Positions 6,129-13,120 of a DNA stretch of 14,164 nt are shown here, one piece after another. Under the pieces are notes generated by a model. The model was not told the origin of the DNA. It was given only the letters and a program-made list of their open reading frames with translations, and did no database searches. The stretch covers positions 1 to 14,164 of the forward strand of contig CANRKS010000019.1 of assembly GCA_947631285.1 (NCBI GenBank), read 5' to 3'. This stretch comes from an uncultured Bacilli bacterium. Its GTDB lineage: Bacteria > Bacillota_I > Bacilli_A > RF39 > UBA660. The translations under genes were made by a program, and so were the position numbers. Numbering within the stretch: the stretch's first letter is position 1; every line of letters begins with the position of its first letter.

Positions 6129-7871
6129 ATGGAATTAATTAGTGAAGATAAAATTAATGAAATCAGAAATTCAGCTGATATTGTAAGTATTATTAGTGAT
6201 TATATACCACTTAAAATGCAAGGTAAAAATTATTTTGGAATTTGTCCTTTTCATGATGATCATACCCCTAGTATGTCAGTTTCTAAAGAAAGACAGTTAT
6301 TCAAATGTTTTGTTTGCAATAAAGGTGGTAATGTTTTTAAGTTTGTTGAAGAATATGAAAATATTAGTTTTGGCGAAGCAGTTAAAAAAGTAGCTGATAA
6401 AGTAGGAATTCCTCTTGCCTATGAATATCAAAAAAAAGTAAATACCAAATACGCCATAGATTATGAAATAATGGATTTTGCCTCTAAAATCTTTCAAAAT
6501 AATTTAAATAGCAAAGAAGGAACTAAAGCCAAAACTTATTTAGAAAGTAGAAATATTACCGATAATATTATTAAAGAATTTCAAATAGGGCTTTCATTAA
6601 GTGATAAAAAATATTTATGTAATGTTCTATTGAAAAAAAATTATGATTTAAATAAATTAGATGACTTAGGTCTTATTAATAAAAATGGACTAGATGGTTA
6701 TGATCGTTTTGTTGATCGGATTATGATTCCCATTACTAATTTAGATGGGAAAGTTGTGGGCTTTACGGGACGTATTTATCATACGGAAGATAGTGCTAAA
6801 TATATCAATACGAAAGAAACAGCTATTTATAAAAAAGGTAATCTTATTTTTAACTATTTTAATGCTAAAAATTATATTAAAGAAAAGAAAGAAGCTCTTT
6901 TAGTTGAAGGTAATATGGATGCGATTAGAATGTATTCCAGTGGCATTAAAAATGTTTTAGCTTTAATGGGAACTACCTTGACTAAAGAACAAATAACGAT
7001 TTTAAAAAAATTACGAGTACCCATTATTTTAATGCTTGATAATGATAACGCTGGTTCGATTGCTACTTTAAATATTGGTGATGAACTTTTAAAAAATGGG
7101 GTAGCTTGTAAAGTAGTCAGATTAAAGGGCGCTAAAGATCCGGATGAATATATTGTTAAATATGGCCGCGAAGCTTTAGAAGATGTCATTAAGCATAGTT
7201 TAAACTATTTAGATTATAAAATGGATTATTTAAAAAATAATAAAAATTTAAATAATACAGAAGAATTAATTGAATATATAAAAGATGTTTTAAAAATGAT
7301 TCAAAATGAAGATAACTTAACTAAAGAAATTACTTTACAAAAGTTAGCTCATGAGTATAATTTAGATTATGAAATTTTAAAAAAAGAGATTACTTTTAAA
7401 AAAGAAGAAAAAGTGACATCTCCTATAGTTAGTAATGTTAAAGATAAATATCAAATTTGTGCTAATTATATTTTATATTATTTAATGAGTGATGCTAAAT
7501 ATTTAAAAATTTTTAATAAAAAGGTAGGTTATTTAAAAAAGGAAGAAGAAAGAAATTTAGTAACAGAAATTGAATATTATCTTAAAAATCATGGCAAAAT
7601 AAATTTAGCTGATTTTATCTCTTATGCCGAAAATGACGATAAAATTCGGGATATGGTTAATAATATAAGTGGTTATGTTGATGGTAGTGATTTAAAAGAA
7701 GAAACTTTTTTAGAATATATTAAAGCTTTAAAAGATATTTTAGAAAAAGATAATATGCAAAAAATAAAAGAAAAGATTAATAATTCAACGGATATTAATG
7801 AACAATTAGAAATAATTAATAAACAAATAAAGATGTCTAAGAAAAGAATAGAAGCAAAAAAGGAAGTGTAA
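6129..7871 (+). CDS. dnaG: DNA primase
   Basis: The 580-residue primase makes the RNA primers for lagging-strand synthesis and replication start. The N-terminal zinc-binding domain (about 1-95) has the CHC2 ligands C39, H42, C60 and C63. The catalytic core follows with the TOPRIM metal-binding motifs: E260-G261 with D264, and D304-x-D306 in LDNDNAG. The C-terminal 150 residues are helical and charged, as expected for the helicase (DnaB)-binding domain, though weakly conserved. Length is close to the usual 600. Both metal sites are intact. The stop codon directly abuts rpoD, an arrangement conserved in Bacilli. The ATG at 6129 has a strong AGAGGGT before it. Confidence 0.97.
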   Translation: MELISEDKINEIRNSADIVSIISDYIPLKMQGKNYFGICPFHDDHTPSMSVSKERQLFKCFVCNKGGNVFKFVEEYENISFGEAVKKVADKVGIPLAYEYQKKVNTKYAIDYEIMDFASKIFQNNLNSKEGTKAKTYLESRNITDNIIKEFQIGLSLSDKKYLCNVLLKKNYDLNKLDDLGLINKNGLDGYDRFVDRIMIPITNLDGKVVGFTGRIYHTEDSAKYINTKETAIYKKGNLIFNYFNAKNYIKEKKEALLVEGNMDAIRMYSSGIKNVLALMGTTLTKEQITILKKLRVPIILMLDNDNAGSIATLNIGDELLKNGVACKVVRLKGAKDPDEYIVKYGREALEDVIKHSLNYLDYKMDYLKNNKNLNNTEELIEYIKDVLKMIQNEDNLTKEITLQKLAHEYNLDYEILKKEITFKKEEKVTSPIVSNVKDKYQICANYILYYLMSDAKYLKIFNKKVGYLKKEEERNLVTEIEYYLKNHGKINLADFISYAENDDKIRDMVNNISGYVDGSDLKEETFLEYIKALKDILEKDNMQKIKEKINNSTDINEQLEIINKQIKMSKKRIEAKKEV

Positions 7872-8981
7872 ATGATGGTAGAAATTAAAACGATTGAAGA
7901 AAGAAAAGCAGAATTAATTAAAAAAGGAGAAGAAGTAGGATACATTACTTTTGAAGAATTAGCGGAAGCTTTAAAGGGATTAGAAATTGATAGTGATACT
8001 TTAGATGATTTGTATAATTCATTTGTCGATGCGGGAATTTCAGTTATAACGGAAGAAGATGCTAGTGATGTAGAAGAATCAGGCGTTAATCCTAGTCTTT
8101 TAGAAAGTGAAGTAGCTATTTTAGATGATGCGGAAATTACTAAGGATGTTAATATTAATGATCCCGTTAGAATGTATTTAAAAGAAATTGGGCGAATTAG
8201 TTTACTTTCTTCGGAAGATGAAATGAATATTTCTATGCGAATTGCTGATGGGGATGAAGATGCTAAAAGGATACTTGCAGAAAGTAATTTAAGATTAGTG
8301 GTAAGTATTGCTAAAAGATATGTAGGAAGAGGGCTTTTGTTTTTAGATCTTATTCAAGAAGGTAATATAGGTTTAATGAAAGCTGTTGAAAAATTTGATT
8401 ACGATAAAGGATATAAGTTTTCAACTTATGCTACTTGGTGGATAAGACAAGCCATAACGAGAGCTTTAGCTGATCAAGCCAGAACCATAAGAGTACCCGT
8501 TCACATGGTAGAAACGATTAATAAAATGGTTAGAATTCAAAGACAAATGACTCTTGAATTAAATAGAGAACCATCAGAAGAAGAAATTGCTAAAAAAATG
8601 GGAATTTCTGTCGAAAAGGTAAGAGAAGTTATTAAAATTAGTCAAGAACCAGTTTCCCTAGAAACACCAATTGGGGAAGAAGATGATTCTCACTTAGGAG
8701 ATTTCTTAAAAGATGAAAGTAGTCTTTCTCCTGAAGAATATACTGAAAATGAAATATTAAAAGAAGAAATTAAAGATGTTTTACAAACATTGCAACCTAG
8801 GGAACAAGAAGTCTTAGAATTGCGATTTGGCTTATCTGATGGAACTTGTCATACTCTGGAAGATGTTGGAAAAAGATTTAATGTTACAAGAGAGAGAATT
8901 AGACAAATTGAAGCTAAAGCTTTACGCAAGTTAAGACATCCTTCAAGAGCGAAAAAGCTAAGAGATTTTTTAGATAGTTAA
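7872..8981 (+). CDS. rpoD: RNA polymerase primary sigma factor (SigA/RpoD)
   Basis: At 369 residues this is the housekeeping sigma factor, the size of Bacillus SigA. Domain order: acidic region 1.1 (about 1-90), region 1.2 from N96-D97-P98-V99-R100 onward, region 2 from about 138 with core-binding ENLRLV-like sequence (here SNLRLV), regions 2.3-2.4 at 180-212, region 3 from about 215, and region 4 with the 4.2 helix-turn-helix at about 329-356. In 2.4, Q193 and T196 match the residues that read the -10 element in E. coli sigma-70 (Q437 and T440). In 4.2, VTRERIRQIEAK matches the -35-reading helix. Promoters found here accordingly look like TATAAT and TTGACA. Two ATG codons stand in tandem at 7872 and 7875. 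AGGAAG near 7860-7865 fits the second slightly better. Co-transcribed with dnaG and trmK. Confidence 0.98.
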   Translation: MMVEIKTIEERKAELIKKGEEVGYITFEELAEALKGLEIDSDTLDDLYNSFVDAGISVITEEDASDVEESGVNPSLLESEVAILDDAEITKDVNINDPVRMYLKEIGRISLLSSEDEMNISMRIADGDEDAKRILAESNLRLVVSIAKRYVGRGLLFLDLIQEGNIGLMKAVEKFDYDKGYKFSTYATWWIRQAITRALADQARTIRVPVHMVETINKMVRIQRQMTLELNREPSEEEIAKKMGISVEKVREVIKISQEPVSLETPIGEEDDSHLGDFLKDESSLSPEEYTENEILKEEIKDVLQTLQPREQEVLELRFGLSDGTCHTLEDVGKRFNVTRERIRQIEAKALRKLRHPSRAKKLRDFLDS

Positions 8982-8982
8982 G

Positions 8983-9603
8983 ATGAAATCTAAAAGAATA
9001 GAAGCTCTAGCTGAATTTGTCTTAGCTAGTGATACAGTCTTAGATGTTGGCTGTGATCATGGTTATTTAAGTATTTATCTTAAAAAAAATCATTTATGTA
9101 AAAATGTTATAGCTAGTGATATATCGAGTAATGCTTTAGAAATGGCTCGGCAAAATTTTCAAAAGTATGGGTTAGATATAGCTACTTATGTTAGTGATGG
9201 TTTCAATGATATTCCTTCCTTTTTTGATACAGCTGTCATCGCAGGAATGGGTTGTAGTACTATTTTAAATATTCTTCAAAATAAGAAATGTCCTTCTAAA
9301 TTAATTATTAGTAGTCATAATGAATTAGCCAGACTTCGATATAATTTAAATAAATTGAATTTTAAAATAGAAAAAGAAAAGATAATTTATGAAAAGGGAC
9401 ATTACTATAGTATTATGTTATGTCATAAAGGATATCAAAAATTAAATTATCAAAAAAGGCATTGGGGATTAGATAATAATCAAGAATATTATCTTTATCT
9501 TTTTAATAAAAATAAGGAACTTATTAAAAAAGTTCCTGGTTTAAAAAAATTAAAATTAAAATATCAAAATTATTTATTAAAAGGTCTTATTGAAAAAAAG
9601 TAG
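8983..9603 (+). CDS. trmK: tRNA (adenine-22-N1)-methyltransferase
   Basis: The 206-residue Rossmann-fold methyltransferase transfers a methyl group from S-adenosylmethionine to A22 in the D-arm of tRNA. Motif I is D21-V22-G23-C24-D25-H26-G27, with the SAM-ribose acidic residue D46 in ASDIS and the adenine-site D72-G73. The motif near 87-91 is AGMGC where most members read AGMGG, so C91 is unusual. TrmK homologues follow sigA in Bacillus and relatives, which supports the call; the Nif3-like gene that comes next in Bacillus is absent. At 206 residues it is somewhat shorter than the Bacillus protein, mostly at the C-terminal helical domain. It starts one base after the rpoD stop, with no clear ribosome binding site, so translation is probably coupled. 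Its 3' end overlaps the convergent yqfQ-like gene by 17 bases. Confidence 0.92.
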   Translation: MKSKRIEALAEFVLASDTVLDVGCDHGYLSIYLKKNHLCKNVIASDISSNALEMARQNFQKYGLDIATYVSDGFNDIPSFFDTAVIAGMGCSTILNILQNKKCPSKLIISSHNELARLRYNLNKLNFKIEKEKIIYEKGHYYSIMLCHKGYQKLNYQKRHWGLDNNQEYYLYLFNKNKELIKKVPGLKKLKLKYQNYLLKGLIEKK

Positions 9604-9612
9604 GGCCTTTTT
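9579..9612. terminator. Hairpin at the convergent trmK / yqfQ-like ends
   Basis: AAAAGGTCT at 9579-9587 pairs with GGGCCTTTT at 9603-9611, with one or two G-U pairs and a loop of 15 bases rich in A. Five T follow the stem on the plus strand. It covers the stop codons of both genes and could end transcription from either side; the large loop makes it weaker than the rpmF terminator. Confidence 0.55.
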
Positions 9613-9862
9613 GATTGTTAAGGGAGATCGTATTAACTTTTTCTTTTAACGGTTTTAGGTTCTTTTCGGTATTAGTTATAATTTTAGCGGGAGCATTATT
9701 ACTAAATTCTTTAATGATACTGATGGCATTTCGGGCATTATTAATCATAGGTTTAGCTTCTTTATAAAGGGGAATCATTTGATTGACGATGCCTAGAGTT
9801 TTAGATAAGCCCCCAATTACACCGCGAAAACTTAAGGAAGGATAAATCCTTGGTCCAAACAT
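9587..9862 (-). CDS. yqfQ: YqfQ-like protein
   Basis: The 91-residue protein resembles the conserved C-terminal part of Bacillus YqfQ (also called VrrA): a short Pro/Phe start (MFGPRIYP), a Gly-rich turn (RGVIGGLSKTLG), and an amphipathic helical stretch (NQMIPLYKEAKPMINNAR) of the kind seen in that family. The tail is basic and low in complexity. Its role is unknown. In Bacillus yqfQ also lies a few genes after sigA and trmK, but on the same strand; here it is inverted and convergent with trmK. The start is placed at ATG 9862 because AGGTG at 9873-9869 lies six bases before it. A GTG start at 9871 would put that Shine-Dalgarno inside the gene. The assignment rests on motif resemblance plus gene order. 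Confidence 0.65.
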   Translation of the reverse strand: MFGPRIYPSLSFRGVIGGLSKTLGIVNQMIPLYKEAKPMINNARNAISIIKEFSNNAPAKIITNTEKNLKPLKEKVNTISLNNQKGPTFFQ

Positions 9863-9917
9863 ATTAGTCACCTAATATATTTTATGCAAATAGTGACTAG
9901 CAACGTACTAATATTTA

Positions 9918-9950
9918 TGCTATAATTTTTAGTAGAAGAATAGCAAGGAG
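9918..9950 (+). promoter_or_regulatory. Extended -10 promoter and ribosome binding site of the pilC-pilD operon
   Basis: TGCTATAAT at 9918-9926 is a perfect extended -10. The best -35 at 17 bases is only TAGCAA (9898-9903). AAGGAG at 9945-9950 is a strong Shine-Dalgarno seven bases before the ATG at 9958. Confidence 0.65.
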
Positions 9951-9957
9951 TACTAAG

Positions 9958-11526
9958 ATGGCCGAAGCAAAAGAAAAAAAATATTGGTATCTATCTTTAG
10001 GAGATTTTTTTAGAAATGTTTTTCTTACTTTTTTTGCCATCATCTCTTATGCTTTAATTGGGGTAAAAGCTTGTACATTTGATTTATTTGTCTATTTATA
10101 TAATACGTTATCTTGGCGTCTTGGCAAAGGATATAAAAGAACAAGAGAACCAGCAAATTATATTAAAATGGATAATGATAAAAATAAGAGAAAAGATAAA
10201 GATAAAGTCTATAATTATAGTGCTAAAACATTAGCTAAATTAGAGGCCGATTATCGAGAATTGGTTCGGGATCTTCAAACAACGGGAGCAACGAGAACTA
10301 AGGAAATGAATGCTTATTACTTTAAAGTAAGAGATAAGCAAGGAAAAATTATTACTGGTACTATGAATGCTTTATCTAAACTAGATATTAATTCTTTTTT
10401 AATTAATGAAGGATATCAAGTTTATAGTATTAAAACTAGTCCTTTAATTAATTTTTTATTTAAAGATACTACTTTATTTGGGGATAAAATGTCGACTAAA
10501 GAATTAGTTTTTTGGCTTACCCAATTATCGACTTATTTAAAAGCAGGGATTACTTTAAATGATTCCATTAAAATTTTATCTAAACAAGTATCTAAAAAGA
10601 AAAGTAAAGCCCGAGCTTTCCAAGCCATTTCTTATGAGCTTACTTTAGGTTCTTCTTTTTCTAATGCTCTAGAAAAACAAGGAGATATGTTCCCAGCTCT
10701 TTTAATTAATATGGTAAAAGCCGCAGAAGCTAGTGGTACTTTAATTGAAACATTAGAGGATATGGCTAATTATTATACAGAAGTTGATGAAACTAAAAAA
10801 GAAATGAAAAGTGCCATGATGTATCCTATTATTATTAGTATATTTGCTATCATTGTAATTGCGGTTATTTTAATTTTTATCATTCCTAAATTTGTCGAAA
10901 TTTATGATAAAAATGATATTGAAATTAATGGTTTTACTTTATTTGTTATTAATGCTAGTACCTTTTTAAAAGAGAATATTGTATCAATTTTAGGAATTAC
11001 GGCTTTTACAATTGTTATTATTATAATTGCTTATAAAAATATTAAAGCTTTTAGAAGAAGTGTCCAAACTTTCTTTATGCATATTCCGGTTATCAAAGAT
11101 ATTATTATTTATAATGAACTAGCAATATTTACTAAGACATTTGCCTCACTTTTACGAAATAATGTCTTTATTACCGAAAGCATTGATATTTTAAGTAAGA
11201 TTACTAATAATGAAATATATAAAGGTATTTTATTTAAAACCATTAATAACATTGTTAAAGGAGAAAAAATATCTGAAGCCTTTCAAGATCACTGGGCTGT
11301 TCCCGAAGTTGCTTATTATATGATTGTAACTGGTGAATCAACGGGTGAACTTGATAACATGATGCAAAAAGTTAGTGATTATTATCAAGGACTTCATCGG
11401 AATGTTGTCAATAATTTAAAAGCGTTTATTGAACCAGTTTTAATTAGTTTATTAGCTTTAGTTGTTGGTGGTATTATAATTGCTGTTGTTATTCCAATGT
11501 TTAGTATGTATGGAGAATTATTGTAA
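9958..11526 (+). CDS. pilC: Type IV pilus / type II secretion inner-membrane platform protein (PilC/GspF/ComGB family)
   Basis: The 522-residue protein contains the full PilC/GspF fold. An N-terminal cytoplasmic subdomain starts at about 118 (NAYYFKVRDKQGKIITGT), the usual first line of PilC. A first T2SF domain spans about 178-310 and a second about 386-512. Membrane spans lie at about 290-310, 341-359 and 490-516. It forms the platform that couples the assembly ATPase to pilin extraction. Unlike typical PilC proteins of about 400 residues, this one carries an extra N-terminal segment of about 117 residues: a hydrophobic region (about 17-50) and a Lys-rich linker. The gene is followed after nine bases by the prepilin peptidase gene. 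No PilB/ComGA ATPase or pilin gene is in the window. Competence uptake, pili or secretion are all possible uses. Confidence 0.93.
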   Translation: MAEAKEKKYWYLSLGDFFRNVFLTFFAIISYALIGVKACTFDLFVYLYNTLSWRLGKGYKRTREPANYIKMDNDKNKRKDKDKVYNYSAKTLAKLEADYRELVRDLQTTGATRTKEMNAYYFKVRDKQGKIITGTMNALSKLDINSFLINEGYQVYSIKTSPLINFLFKDTTLFGDKMSTKELVFWLTQLSTYLKAGITLNDSIKILSKQVSKKKSKARAFQAISYELTLGSSFSNALEKQGDMFPALLINMVKAAEASGTLIETLEDMANYYTEVDETKKEMKSAMMYPIIISIFAIIVIAVILIFIIPKFVEIYDKNDIEINGFTLFVINASTFLKENIVSILGITAFTIVIIIIAYKNIKAFRRSVQTFFMHIPVIKDIIIYNELAIFTKTFASLLRNNVFITESIDILSKITNNEIYKGILFKTINNIVKGEKISEAFQDHWAVPEVAYYMIVTGESTGELDNMMQKVSDYYQGLHRNVVNNLKAFIEPVLISLLALVVGGIIIAVVIPMFSMYGELL

Positions 11527-11535
11527 GAGGGTTTT

Positions 11536-12306
11536 ATGGGAATACTTTTGTTTATTGCAGGAACAATTTTAGGTTCATTTTATCTGGTGGTAGGAACAAG
11601 ATTACCACTCAAAGAAAATATTATTACTGGAAGAAGTAGATGTGATCATTGTCTTCATCCTTTAAAATGGTATGAACTTATTCCCCTTATTTCTTTTTTA
11701 TGGCAAAAAGGGAAATGTAATTATTGTCAAGAAAAAATTGCTCTTAGTCATTTTATGCTTGAACTTATTACTGGTCTTTTATTTCTATTTGGCTACATCT
11801 ATTTTGGTTTAACTTTAAAATTAGGTATATTTTTAGTAATAATATCCGTAGCCATAATTATCTTTATCAGTGATTTTAAATATTTAGTTATTTTAGATAG
11901 TCCCCTTATTATTGGAAGTATTTTAATATTAATCTTAAGATATTTTGAATTAGGTTTTAAAGGAATGATTACTTCTTTTTTATATGGCTCTTTACTATTT
12001 ATAGTTATGTATTTAATTAAACTTTTAGGAGATCATTTATTTAAAAGAGAATCATTAGGGGGAGGGGATATTAAATTAGCCTTTTTCATGGGCCTTACTT
12101 TAGGATATCCCCATGTTGGTTTTCGCATAGGCTTAATTGCTTTAATATTTGCCTCTTTTTTGGCTCTTCCTTATGCTTTAACCAATATTTATTTAAATAA
12201 AAAAAATGAACTCCCATATGGTCCATTTTTAATCGCCGCGATGATTATTATTTTTATCTTTTTTCCAAAGTTTCAAAATTTATTAGTTTTCTTTTCTTTA
12301 TTGTAA
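11536..12306 (+). CDS. pilD: Prepilin peptidase / N-methyltransferase (type 4, A24 family)
   Basis: The 256-residue integral membrane aspartic protease cuts the leader from type IV prepilins and methylates the new N-terminus. The N-terminal domain has the Cys pairs C36-x-x-C39 and C61-x-x-C64, so the methyltransferase half is kept, as in Pseudomonas PilD. The catalytic aspartates are D113 in the cytoplasmic SDFKYL loop and D178 in the GGGDIK (GxGD) motif. About seven hydrophobic spans follow the expected pattern, and ELPYGPFL near the C-terminus is the usual last conserved block. It lies nine bases after pilC with AAGAGGG as ribosome binding site. Substrates must be encoded elsewhere, since no prepilin is visible here. 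Its 3' end overlaps a tiny minus-strand gene by nine bases. Confidence 0.96.
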   Translation: MGILLFIAGTILGSFYLVVGTRLPLKENIITGRSRCDHCLHPLKWYELIPLISFLWQKGKCNYCQEKIALSHFMLELITGLLFLFGYIYFGLTLKLGIFLVIISVAIIIFISDFKYLVILDSPLIIGSILILILRYFELGFKGMITSFLYGSLLFIVMYLIKLLGDHLFKRESLGGGDIKLAFFMGLTLGYPHVGFRIGLIALIFASFLALPYALTNIYLNKKNELPYGPFLIAAMIIIFIFFPKFQNLLVFFSLL

Positions 12307-12393
12307 GAAATAAACAATAACTCCAGCAATAAAACTAGCAATCATTAATAAAAGCATAATCCAAACAATAAGTCTTCTTGTTTTCTTGTTCAT
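12298..12393 (-). CDS. Single-span membrane peptide, DUF4044-like
   Basis: This 31-codon gene is short but well supported. ATG at 12393 is preceded by GGTGAGG at 12403-12397. The product starts with basic residues (MNKKTRR), then has a hydrophobic helix (residues 8-29, rich in Ile, Leu and Met) and ends FLQ. This matches the general form of DUF4044-like peptides of Firmicutes: a Lys/Arg start with a VWxMLxLM-like helix (here IVWIMLLLM). Such peptides sit in the membrane with the N-terminus inside; their role is unknown. It overlaps the end of pilD by nine bases and has a TATAGT element at 12424-12419, with TTTTAA at 12447-12442 as a weak -35. It is divergent from the SpoIIM-like gene. Confidence 0.65.
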   Translation of the reverse strand: MNKKTRRLIVWIMLLLMIASFIAGVIVYFLQ

Positions 12394-12479
12394 ATACCTC
12401 ACCATCCAAATCTATTTAACTATATCACATTTTAGGTATTTTTAAAAGTCTTTTCGCATATTCTTTAGGGGTGAATATT

Positions 12480-13055
12480 ATGTATAATGGTTTTAAGAAA
12501 AATAAGAAGTATTTTTTATTTATTATGACTATTTTATTAATTGGCCTTGTGGGAGGAATAATTTTCTTTTTAGTTCAAAAGTCAGATTTAAGGGAGGACA
12601 TTAAAAATCTTCTTTTAAACATGAATAATTATCATTATAATGCTATTTTAAAAGATCTAATTATTACTTCCATTCTTTTAGTTTTAAGCTTTTTTGTTAT
12701 AGGTATTCCTCTTGGCCTTTTTTATCTTTTTTATGAAGGCTTATCTATTGGCTTTATGTTAATTACTTTTTTAGTTACTTATTCTTTTAAAGGTTTAATT
12801 TATATGATCATTTATCTTTTAGTAAATAAATTGATTCCCCTTATTCTCATGGCTTTCTTTATGCAAAAAATTATTAATATTGGTAGACTTATGATAGGTT
12901 TTCTAATTTATAAAAAAGATCATTTAATTAGGGATAAAATTATTATAAATTTTAAGAACGCTTTATACATCTTAGTATTTATTCTTATATTTGATATCAT
13001 AATTTATTTTTTATCACCCTTTATATTTCAAAACTTAGTTTTTTTAATTAAATAA
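12480..13055 (+). CDS. SpoIIM-family integral membrane protein
   Basis: The start is placed at ATG 12480, since AGGGG at 12467-12471 lies eight bases before it; an in-frame GTG at 12471 overlaps that ribosome binding site. The 191-residue product has a short cytoplasmic start, a first span at about 8-29, an outer loop, then four more hydrophobic segments. The block at about 58-88, with LVLSFFVIGIPLGL and then LFYEGLSIGF, is the hallmark of the SpoIIM/DUF95 family, in which a polar-glycine pattern precedes FYKG-like sequence. In Bacillus SpoIIM is part of the SpoIIDMP peptidoglycan-remodelling complex needed for engulfment. Homologues also occur in non-sporulating species, where the role is unclear. 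SpoIID and SpoIIP are not present in this window, so sporulation cannot be inferred. Confidence 0.8.
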   Translation: MYNGFKKNKKYFLFIMTILLIGLVGGIIFFLVQKSDLREDIKNLLLNMNNYHYNAILKDLIITSILLVLSFFVIGIPLGLFYLFYEGLSIGFMLITFLVTYSFKGLIYMIIYLLVNKLIPLILMAFFMQKIINIGRLMIGFLIYKKDHLIRDKIIINFKNALYILVFILIFDIIIYFLSPFIFQNLVFLIK

Positions 13056-13064
13056 TTTATTATC

Positions 13065-13093
13065 TTGCGGTCTTTAAAAATAGATGGTATGAT
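13065..13093 (+). promoter_or_regulatory. Promoter of the P-loop ATPase gene
   Basis: TTGCGG at 13065-13070, a 17-base spacer and TATGAT at 13088-13093. The predicted start is near 13100. GGAAAG at 13106-13111 is a modest Shine-Dalgarno nine bases before the ATG at 13121. Confidence 0.65.
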
Positions 13094-13120
13094 ATGTTTG
13101 TTATTGGAAAGATGATTTAG

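Noticed and set aside
6196..6497. Open frames on both strands inside the 5' part of dnaG
   Set aside because: They overlap the zinc-binding domain of dnaG, which is intact, and their translations are hydrophobic low-complexity sequence without a ribosome binding site.
6872..7945. Two minus-strand open frames within dnaG and the dnaG/rpoD junction
   Set aside because: They are antisense to conserved coding sequence (TOPRIM core and the C-terminal domain). Their composition mirrors the Lys/Glu-rich codons of the plus strand.
12298..12320. TTATTG/CAATAA inverted repeat after pilD as a terminator
   Set aside because: The stem is only six AT-rich pairs with no T-run after it.
13029..13046. AAAAC-TTA-GTTTT hairpin with T-run at the end of the SpoIIM-like gene
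   Set aside because: The stem is five pairs with one G-C and a three-base loop. It could be a weak terminator but is not distinguishable from chance in this AT-rich DNA.
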